From Candidatus Omnitrophota bacterium (GTDB taxonomy: Bacteria > Omnitrophota > Gorgyraeia > Gygaellales > Profunditerraquicolaceae): DNA of 6,522 nt. The notes under the pieces were generated by a model. The model was given only the letters and a program-made list of their open reading frames with translations, had not been told where the DNA came from and did no database searches. Positions 1-5,910 of this stretch are shown here, one piece after another. The DNA is taken from assembly GCA_023818905.1 (NCBI GenBank), contig JAMWDE010000051.1, forward strand, positions 1-6,522, written 5' to 3'. The stretch's first letter is position 1, and every line of letters starts with the position of its first letter. A program made the translations under genes and the position numbers.

Positions 1-3000
1 TAAGGTATAATAGACATTTACCGTACCTAAACTACCAGTGTATTTCCAAGTAATATATTTAGTAGTATTAACCGGTAAATCAATGGGTGTGGTAGGGTCT
101 GGGTCATTGACGTTATTTTTTACATAAACATCGCTTAAAGAACCTTTGATATAGAAATAGCCATCTGAGTCATCATAACTTTCTGGGTCACCCAATTTAT
201 AGATACGCACCACTGCTTCATTAGTCATAAGGTCAGGGACAGTCCATTCAAACTCGCCTGCTGCTGAAGCAACATTGGCAGTAATCAAGCCTCCTTTGGC
301 TGCCTCTGTAGGAGGAGAGGTATCAGGAAAATCATCTGAAGTCCCTGGAATACCATCCGCACCCTTTCCGCCATTAATAGAAAAATTAATCTTAAAAGAG
401 TCTGCACTTCCTTGGGGCGGTTGCCAGGTAATCTTGTATTTAGCGCCTACCACCACATTAGCACTATTGTTGTTAGGTGTGCTTAAGGTAATCACCGGCT
501 TTATCTTAAAGTCATAATCTGATTCATCATAAACTGTATTGGTAGTATCGCTTTCCTGTTGAACCCTAATCCTGGCATGCTCTGTAACTAAAGAAGTAGG
601 TATTGGACCCCATTGAAAAGGTTTTTCTCCATTATTATCAGAGGTAATCGTATATGTACTTTCTCGTGAACCATCGCCATCTGCGTCATAGTAAAGGATA
701 ATCTTTACATCACCCATATTAGGACTGGAGGCAGTCCAGTCAATATTCTGGGTAGAATTCACCTTCCATTTCTGTGTAAAGGCCGGGTCAGGATCTCCAT
801 TAGGAGTAGTAACTGTATATGTGCCGCGTATGCGTAGATTACTGGCTGAGGCAACATAAGTAGCCATGCCATTGGTTAGATTTGCCGGGTTATCAATACT
901 TTCTACTCTTATTCTGGCTTTAGTAGTAGGTAGATCGGGAACCGTCCAATTCCAGGTAGTAGTACCGTTAGGAGTAGAAGCTACAGATTCACCGCTTCCG
1001 CCAGGCCCGGAAACCTGAATCTGATACTCATCTCCACTATTTGGATTACCGTCTGGACCTTTACCCTCATTAGTATCTAATCTTATCCTTACATTACCCA
1101 CATCTCCGCGAGTCTTAAATCTAATGTATCTGGTCTCATTTATGTATAATATCGGTTCATTCTCTACCTCTAAGTCATAAATCTCTCCTCTTATCTGGAA
1201 ATTTACTGTCTCTGCAGTTACTGGCAAGGTTCCTAAACTGGTAAATCTAAATTTGCTGTTGGTACTTCCGCCCACATCAATCACATTTTGATTATTGGAA
1301 TCTTTGTCTGGAACTGTCCAGGAAAATGAGGTTGGTTGATCTGTTCCTCCTTGAGGAGTAATCTCCATTACATTTCCGCTATGTATATATTCAATCTTAA
1401 GATTTCCGATACTTCCTTTCTTTATGTACTGAATCCCACCAGGTACGGGATTTCCTACCACCAAAGTTACAGTTGGACCGGTTGAACCAGCAATAGCAGG
1501 CGCAGTAGGTATAATCTTACCTTTAATAGTATAATCTACAGGCGTATCTCCATATATCTCTGTAGGATAAGCAGATGACTTTACCCTTACCCTTATCTTG
1601 TCTCCGATTGCATCCGGAACTTCCCATTCATAGGCACCCAAATCACTGAGAGGAGCTCCACCCTCAATATCATTAGTGTAACCACCTAAACCGCTATTAG
1701 TATCATAACTCAATTTAACCTGGGTAACAGTGTTTCCTTTTGTAACCCAGGTGATATTAGTAGCAGGTCCTTTGTCTCCTACATATAAAGTGGGTGAGGC
1801 AATCGCCACATCTTTGTATTGTTTCTTAATAGTAATAGGATTAGCTGAGGGTTGACTAACTGTGGAGCCATCCACAGTCATCACCTTAAATTTAATACTG
1901 TTATTCTTATCAAGATTATCAATCACATTGTTAGGAATCGGCTCCCAAAGATAAGAACCGCTTCCGCCAGAACCACAAGGAGTACTGGCTACCACAGTAT
2001 CATTAAAATCTACTCCGTTTTTGGCATACATTATCTTGCAGTCAGTCATATTGCCATAGACTGTCCAGGTAATACTTTTATTTTCTCCAATAAGCCAGAC
2101 TGGACTACCTTCACCATTGGCTTCTCCAGTTAAGGTAAGCGTTCCTTTAATGGTAGAGTTAAAATTTGTCTCTGAATACAGATCAGCAGACCTACTTACA
2201 TCATAAACCTTAAAACGGATCTTACTACCCGTAGGAGTATCATTAGGTATAGTCCATTTGTAGCCAATTTCAGTTTCTCCTTCAGGGATATTATTAGAAC
2301 TGATGGGTGAAGGGGTTATACTCCCGGTATAACCACCTAATCCCTCATTAGTATCGTATTTTAATTCTACCTGGCCAAAATTCTGCGGGTCAGGAGTCCA
2401 TTTAAAATAAATCGTCTCTGCGATGGTATAAGTACTGCTTGTGCTGGGATTGGTGAGTTTAAGATAAGGTACTGTCTTAAAAGTAGCTGAGATTCCTGAG
2501 GTTCCGGTAGTTGGATGCGTATCTTCATCCAGAGATACCTTTACCTTATCTGTATCTATATGGTCTGGCAAAACCGTCCAGTCAAAATACCCCTGGCTGA
2601 TATCCACTGTTCCTGAGGTAATAACCGTAGGCCAGCTACCCCCGGTATCCTCAGATAAACTTATATGCACTTTTCCAGAAGGAATATTTCCGTTGACTGA
2701 CCACTGAATCCTCTTTTTATTATTCTCTGTAGCATTGGTAACCTTTACTACCTCATCTGTATGGGGTTCACTTACAGTAATATTTGCCTTTAGATATATC
2801 GGAGTAGGACAATCAGCATAAACTGTCTCCTCCTCGTTTACTCCTGGAGTCCCCGGGTCATCCTTTCTGGCTACTCTCAAAGTTACCGGCGCCACGCTTC
2901 CATCTTGATTGTAGCCTAAGGGATTCCCGATTAGCCATTCTTTGGTCTGTTGCTGTCCTGGTTGTCCTGCCGGCAAATTGTCTGAAGGACCTGCACCTGG

Positions 3001-5424
3001 TATATAATTCCAACTACCTGATCCTATCTTATATTTGATAACCACATAATCAAATGCGCCATTAGGAGTCCATTTTACCTGCTGGCTTTCGCCATATTTC
3101 CAAACCTCTCCGCCTCCAGGCGCATTTAAGGTAACTGAGGGCTTAATATAAAAATCCGCGCTTTCTGCAAAAACTTTATCATCATTAGACTGCTGCACTT
3201 TAATCTGTGAAACCGGATTAGAAACCGTAGTATCAATAGGGATAAACCAATCATAAGAACCACCTGCAGCATCTGTTCCTGCAGGCACAGAAGAAGCAAT
3301 AGGTAAAACTCCATAGGTCTCACCATTACTGGAATAGTATATATCCACAGTTCCATCATCTATATCAGTCTGGTTCTGTAAGCGGAAATGCCCCCTCTTC
3401 TGCCAGGTAATGGTTTTTTGCTCTCCTAATAGCCATATCACATTACTAGCAGGTGTATCCACGCTTATTATCTTACCTTTAATATAAAAAGCCGGGCTGG
3501 TTCCAGATACTGCTGAATCATCATTATGCGTAATACGGATAAGATTATCAGAACCAATGGTATTATATTTTGTCCCGCTGATATCCACATCTGAAGGGAT
3601 ATTCCAATTATAGTTCTGTTGACTATTATGATTACCTGCATTTACATTATTATCTATAACATACCAATGACTACCGTTATCCGGAGAAAATTCTACAGCT
3701 ACCTTTCCTGTGCCAAAATCAGATAGGTTTCCTTTAGGAGTCCATTTAATCTGGGCTGTCTCTGAAACCTTCCAGGGATTGTTTTCGTTTATACTACTAT
3801 CCGGAGAATCTACGATAATCTTGCCTTTTATCTCAAAGTCTCCATTAGAATCATCATAGTTACGCGTAGTATAAACCTCCTCGCATTGAATACGAATCCT
3901 TAATTTGTTGCCAATTATACTTACACCTTCTGGGTCTAAGGTAGGCGGAATACCCGAAGGCAAAGTATAAGAATCTGCTTTTGCAGAAAGGCCTGTAGCA
4001 ATCACCAAGGGATAATCATCAGAATCCCCGGGGATCCCATTTGTGCCCTTTCCGCTATTCTTATCCAATAATAACTTCACCTTAACCGAACCATCAGCAT
4101 GCGTACCTCCTGATTCCAATTCCTTGGCATGCTCCCAGGTAATAGTAAGACTATCACTCACCCGAAAAGCCGGCTCTCCTCCGTTGGGATAGGTTATATT
4201 CAAAGGCGGGAACTCAGTGACAAACCAGCTGATGGTAGAAGACGCGCGGGGAGAATCAGCGGTCTCCTTGGTAACTGTCATGCTTGAACTCATCGCAGGG
4301 GTCCCGGCAACAGAAAAATTAAGCCGAAAACTTATCTCATCTAAATCAGTGTTATCATTCGCCCCGGAAACAGAGATTAGACCTATGCTTCTGTTATCAT
4401 AAACTGAAGTAAAGCTAAGACCGTACGATAACGCTGTGCCGATGTTAGTTCTATTCTTTTGCGTCCAGACCTGGTTCTTAAATTCTACCAAACACCACGT
4501 TACAGTTACAGAAGTGGTTGTACCTGTTGCTACGTTACGTGTAAATGTAAGGGTATTATTATCGGTTATATATCCATCTACGCCATAATATCTCTCATCT
4601 CCTGAAGCAGTCATAAGCGTAAAAACCAAAAATGATTTACTGGCATCTACAGAATGAAAGGTAGAGCCAAAACCAGTAAGGTCAACGGTTACACTCTGAC
4701 CATTATCAGTTGATTCCTTATAAGTGGCATCATTTTGAACTGAATTATTAATCCGTATGGTTCCCTTTTGCACCTCCATATCTGCCTCTGTTTCATCAAA
4801 CGCCACTATCTGGTAAGCCACATCAGTGTTATAGCCGCTACCGCTGTTATACCTGCTGACAGTCAATGTCTTAGTTTTATTTTGCTCATCAATATTGGTC
4901 AACTCTGCCATAAATAGATTCTGTGTATCGCCATCGGTATTTGGCCTGCAGGTAATCAAAGGAAATGATTTATAGGCATGGACCTTTTCTGGCAGAGTTA
5001 TGCTTTTATTGTTGATAGTCTCAGGTACAGTGGTCATGCCTGAATAAACCTTAACCCCTGAGGAAAACTCTACTATCGTATATTCAATATTTACAGTTGT
5101 ACCAGTAGAACTACGTCTAGAAAACAAAAGATGGGTTGGGTCATCAATCATTGCCAGAAAATCTGCCCTTACGCGGTTAGTCGCATTTACGGATTTGGTA
5201 ATAAATAAAACTGACCTATCTACATCCAAATCATCAACATCTGTGCCAGGGATGCTTACCGTATCTGCTTCTCTTCCAGATGAAAAGGTATAACTTCCCT
5301 TTATTACGCGCCTGACCTGGTAGGCTTCTACTTCCGGAGGAATAAAAAGAACTCCTGTCAAAAATCCTAAAATGATAATACTAAATATCGCTAACCTGTT
5401 TTTCATAAATTTTTTAGCCTTCAT
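1..5424 (-). CDS. Giant secreted multi-module Ig-like surface protein (C-terminus beyond window)
   Basis: The frame runs from an ATG at 5424 to base 1 without a stop, giving 1,808 residues and remaining open, so the true length and C-terminal anchor are unknown. Residues 1-34 form a signal peptide. Residues about 41-407 hold four modules ending in strands such as IEYTIVEF, VAYQIVAF, VTWCLVEF and ISWFVTEF. From residue 408, 12 full Ig-like modules and the start of a 13th follow in tandem. The array recalls Kre9/Knh-like (Ser/Thr-rich) beta-sandwich domains found in large bacterial exoproteins; that family match is from memory. No catalytic motif is seen, and cysteines are few. An extracellular adhesin, sheath or matrix role is inferred. 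The start is supported by AAAGGAG six bases upstream; the in-frame ATG at 5406 has no such site. The gene follows its upstream neighbour by one base, so it is probably translationally coupled. Confidence 0.93.
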   Translation of the reverse strand, partial: MKAKKFMKNRLAIFSIIILGFLTGVLFIPPEVEAYQVRRVIKGSYTFSSGREADTVSIPGTDVDDLDVDRSVLFITKSVNATNRVRADFLAMIDDPTHLLFSRRSSTGTTVNIEYTIVEFSSGVKVYSGMTTVPETINNKSITLPEKVHAYKSFPLITCRPNTDGDTQNLFMAELTNIDEQNKTKTLTVSRYNSGSGYNTDVAYQIVAFDETEADMEVQKGTIRINNSVQNDATYKESTDNGQSVTVDLTGFGSTFHSVDASKSFLVFTLMTASGDERYYGVDGYITDNNTLTFTRNVATGTTTSVTVTWCLVEFKNQVWTQKNRTNIGTALSYGLSFTSVYDNRSIGLISVSGANDNTDLDEISFRLNFSVAGTPAMSSSMTVTKETADSPRASSTISWFVTEFPPLNITYPNGGEPAFRVSDSLTITWEHAKELESGGTHADGSVKVKLLLDKNSGKGTNGIPGDSDDYPLVIATGLSAKADSYTLPSGIPPTLDPEGVSIIGNKLRIRIQCEEVYTTRNYDDSNGDFEIKGKIIVDSPDSSINENNPWKVSETAQIKWTPKGNLSDFGTGKVAVEFSPDNGSHWYVIDNNVNAGNHNSQQNYNWNIPSDVDISGTKYNTIGSDNLIRITHNDDSAVSGTSPAFYIKGKIISVDTPASNVIWLLGEQKTITWQKRGHFRLQNQTDIDDGTVDIYYSSNGETYGVLPIASSVPAGTDAAGGSYDWFIPIDTTVSNPVSQIKVQQSNDDKVFAESADFYIKPSVTLNAPGGGEVWKYGESQQVKWTPNGAFDYVVIKYKIGSGSWNYIPGAGPSDNLPAGQPGQQQTKEWLIGNPLGYNQDGSVAPVTLRVARKDDPGTPGVNEEETVYADCPTPIYLKANITVSEPHTDEVVKVTNATENNKKRIQWSVNGNIPSGKVHISLSEDTGGSWPTVITSGTVDISQGYFDWTVLPDHIDTDKVKVSLDEDTHPTTGTSGISATFKTVPYLKLTNPSTSSTYTIAETIYFKWTPDPQNFGQVELKYDTNEGLGGYTGSITPSPISSNNIPEGETEIGYKWTIPNDTPTGSKIRFKVYDVSRSADLYSETNFNSTIKGTLTLTGEANGEGSPVWLIGENKSITWTVYGNMTDCKIMYAKNGVDFNDTVVASTPCGSGGSGSYLWEPIPNNVIDNLDKNNSIKFKVMTVDGSTVSQPSANPITIKKQYKDVAIASPTLYVGDKGPATNITWVTKGNTVTQVKLSYDTNSGLGGYTNDIEGGAPLSDLGAYEWEVPDAIGDKIRVRVKSSAYPTEIYGDTPVDYTIKGKIIPTAPAIAGSTGPTVTLVVGNPVPGGIQYIKKGSIGNLKIEYIHSGNVMEITPQGGTDQPTSFSWTVPDKDSNNQNVIDVGGSTNSKFRFTSLGTLPVTAETVNFQIRGEIYDLEVENEPILYINETRYIRFKTRGDVGNVRIRLDTNEGKGPDGNPNSGDEYQIQVSGPGGSGESVASTPNGTTTWNWTVPDLPTTKARIRVESIDNPANLTNGMATYVASASNLRIRGTYTVTTPNGDPDPAFTQKWKVNSTQNIDWTASSPNMGDVKIILYYDADGDGSRESTYTITSDNNGEKPFQWGPIPTSLVTEHARIRVQQESDTTNTVYDESDYDFKIKPVITLSTPNNNSANVVVGAKYKITWQPPQGSADSFKINFSINGGKGADGIPGTSDDFPDTSPPTEAAKGGLITANVASAAGEFEWTVPDLMTNEAVVRIYKLGDPESYDDSDGYFYIKGSLSDVYVKNNVNDPDPTTPIDLPVNTTKYITWKYTGSLGTVNVYYTL
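331..381 (-). other. Gly/Asp-rich loop in Ig-like module 12 (possible calcium site)
   Basis: Residues 1682-1698 read SINGGKGADGIPGTSDD after the strand FKINF. It matches the module 1 loop closely (GKGxxGIPGxSDD) although the codons differ, which points to conservation of the protein sequence rather than a recent DNA copy. Confidence 0.5.
670..687 (-). other. DADGDG loop in Ig-like module 11 (possible calcium site)
   Basis: Residues 1580-1585 are DADGDG after the strand VKIILYY, followed by SRES. DxDxDG is the core of many calcium-binding loops. It occupies the same strand-loop position as the GKGxDG loops of neighbouring modules. Binding is inferred. Confidence 0.5.
1027..1077 (-). other. 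Gly/Asp-rich loop in Ig-like module 10 (possible calcium site)
   Basis: Residues 1450-1466 read DTNEGKGPDGNPNSGDE after the strand VRIRL. The loop sits at the same place in the module as those of modules 1 and 12 and shares the GKGxDGxP core. Metal binding is inferred from acidic and Gly spacing only. Confidence 0.5.
1675..1704 (-). repeat. DTNxGLGGYT segment of module 8, near-copy in module 6
   Basis: Residues 1241-1250 are DTNSGLGGYT, paired with the module 6 segment at 2326-2355. The intervening module 7 lacks it (it has AKNGVDFNDT at the corresponding place), so the two related modules alternate with an unlike one. Confidence 0.6.
2326..2355 (-). repeat. DTNxGLGGYT segment of module 6, near-copy in module 8
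   Basis: Residues 1024-1033 are DTNEGLGGYT. The DNA matches the module 8 segment at 1675-1704 at 24 of 30 positions by my count. This is a shorter version of the Gly/Asp loop, without the DGIPGxxDD tail. Confidence 0.6.
4015..4065 (-). other. Gly/Asp-rich loop in Ig-like module 1 (possible calcium site)
   Basis: Residues 454-470 read DKNSGKGTNGIPGDSDD, inserted after the strand KVKLLL. The Asp/Asn/Gly spacing resembles calcium-binding loops of thrombospondin type 3 or dockerin kind, but no exact family pattern is met. The same loop type recurs in modules 10 and 12. Confidence 0.5.
4204..5304 (-). repeat. Four diverged 'VEF'-type modules at the N-terminus of the giant protein
   Basis: Residues about 41-407 contain four units of roughly 85-105 residues. 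Each has a middle strand with a phrase like KSFLVFTLM, SVLFITKSV or KSFPLITCR, then a polar hairpin rich in D, N, T and G, and ends in a strand such as IEYTIVEF (113-120), VAYQIVAF (202-209), VTWCLVEF (308-315) or ISWFVTEF (398-405). Units 1 and 3 also share THLLFSRRSSTGTTVNIEY versus NTLTFTRNVATGTTTSVTV just before that strand. Unit boundaries are approximate. The modules are unlike the Ig-like array that follows and may form a separate stalk or binding head. I know similar 'VxWxVVEFxxG' repeats from large bacterial surface proteins, but not their function. Confidence 0.7.
5323..5424 (-). other. Signal peptide of the giant protein
   Basis: Residues 1-34 have a basic N-region (K2, K4, K5, K8, R10), a hydrophobic core at about 11-28 (LAIFSIIILGFLTGVLF) and a C-region ending in EVEA, with likely cleavage before YQVRR. 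This is a typical Sec signal peptide by inspection. There is no lipobox cysteine, so the protein is not a lipoprotein. Export by Sec and location outside the inner membrane are inferred from this. Confidence 0.85.
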
Positions 5425-5425
5425 C

Positions 5426-5908
5426 TTATTCTCCTTTCATTCCTTTTAAAGGCAAACCTCTCTCTTTCTCTTCTGAAACAAGGGTTTGCATATCTTGTTT
5501 AGCTTTTGCTGGCTTAAGAAAAGTAATCGCTTTAGCCAAAGAGAATTCTCTCCTTCTTCCCTCAGGATACTCCTCAGTTATCTCCTCATACTGAATCCGC
5601 ACAGTATCTCCTGGCTTTATCTCCTCTAAACTTTTCTTATGATAAATCTTTAAGTCTTTATCTAAAGGAAGGAGTATCTCGTTCTCTGTGGCTTTCTCTA
5701 CATCCCGCTCAAAAACCACTGATATATAACCTCTGCCAATCCAGGAAACTTCACCTTCTATCTCCTTCGTTACAGTAGCGACCTTTGGCTCTTTCTTTGT
5801 TTCTTGACCAATAAGTACTCCATTAAAACCAAAAGCCAAACTCATAATCAAACTAATCTGTATAACCTTTTTTATAATCTTTGTAATCATCTTTTCTGTA
5901 ATCATCAT
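5426..5908 (-). CDS. Small exported or membrane-tethered protein with a beta-rich domain, function unknown
   Basis: This 160-residue protein has a basic N-terminus (K6, K10, K13, K14) and one hydrophobic segment at about residues 15-34, ending in GVLIGQE. It is either a signal peptide without a clean AxA site or a membrane anchor. A short Lys/Thr/Glu linker (about 36-49) leads to a compact domain at about 50-132. That domain alternates beta strands (EGEVSWIG, GYISVVFERD, EILLPLDKD) and has a GDTVRIQYEE motif at 100-109, suggesting a small periplasmic barrel of OB- or SH3-like type. The C-terminal 28 residues are charged and probably unstructured. The ATG overlaps the upstream stop in TAATG and has a very strong AGGAGGAGG site five bases away. 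An ATG directly at codon 2 could serve equally. The giant surface protein follows after one base. I do not recognise a named family; a role as an accessory for envelope export or assembly is inferred from position only. Confidence 0.85.
   Translation of the reverse strand: MMITEKMITKIIKKVIQISLIMSLAFGFNGVLIGQETKKEPKVATVTKEIEGEVSWIGRGYISVVFERDVEKATENEILLPLDKDLKIYHKKSLEEIKPGDTVRIQYEEITEEYPEGRRREFSLAKAITFLKPAKAKQDMQTLVSEEKERGLPLKGMKGE
5431..5437 (-). promoter_or_regulatory. Ribosome binding site of the giant protein gene
   Basis: The minus strand reads AAAGGAG, six bases before the ATG at 5424. The site lies within the last codons of the upstream gene (MKGE, then TAA), so ribosomes ending there could restart directly. 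It supports the ATG at 5424 over the one at 5406. Confidence 0.85.
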
Positions 5909-5910
5909 TA
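5906..5910 (-). promoter_or_regulatory. TAATG stop-start overlap
   Basis: The TAA stop of the membrane protein gene (5910-5908) and the ATG of the next gene (5908-5906) share one A. This arrangement is typical of translational coupling within one transcript. Confidence 0.85.

Larger units (their letters stand above)
1..4203 (-). repeat. Tandem array of 12 full plus one partial Ig-like modules in the giant protein
   Basis: Modules begin at about residues 408, 536, 652, 765, 883, 989, 1097, 1205, 1304, 1415, 1536, 1646 and 1763, which are DNA positions 4203, 3819, 3471, 3132, 2778, 2460, 2136, 1812, 1515, 1182, 819, 489 and 138. Lengths are 99-128 residues. The consensus order is a start strand (xVxxPNGGExW), ITWxxxG, (V/I)xIxYxxDxG, Y/F-x-W-x-(I/V)-P-D, RIRVxxxD, and a closing strand (F/Y)xIKGxI that runs into the next module. 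The first core Trp is replaced by Tyr in module 9 and Phe in module 10. Module 1 is the longest and lacks the second Trp, as might suit a capping domain. The layout fits Kre9/Knh-like beta-sandwich domains arranged as a rod. The 13th module is cut by the window edge. Confidence 0.85.

Noticed and set aside
275..517. Plus-strand open frame of 80 residues
   Set aside because: It lies antisense within modules 11 and 12 of the giant gene; it has no ribosome binding site or protein-like domain pattern, so it is a shadow.
1852..2133. Plus-strand open frame of 93 residues
   Set aside because: It is antisense to module 7 of the giant gene, which is continuously coding with a clear module pattern; the composition here is not protein-like.
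3126..3359. Minus-strand open frame of 77 residues
   Set aside because: It is out of frame with the giant gene but on the same bases; the giant frame carries the conserved module motifs here.
1..4203. Regular repeats as a possible CRISPR array or DNA satellite
   Set aside because: The repeat period is about 300-385 bases, the copies are strongly diverged in DNA, and the pattern is that of protein modules in one reading frame.
4217..4402. Plus-strand open frame of 61 residues
   Set aside because: It is antisense to the junction of the N-terminal modules and module 1, with no start signal.
5404..5406. Alternative ATG (Met7) for the giant protein
   Set aside because: It has no ribosome binding site and would remove part of the basic N-region of the signal peptide; the ATG at 5424 has AAAGGAG at good spacing.
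5400..5430. Possible promoter or terminator between genes 2 and 3
   Set aside because: There is only one base between stop and start; the A/T-rich stretch belongs to the Lys-rich start of the signal peptide, and no stem-loop is visible.
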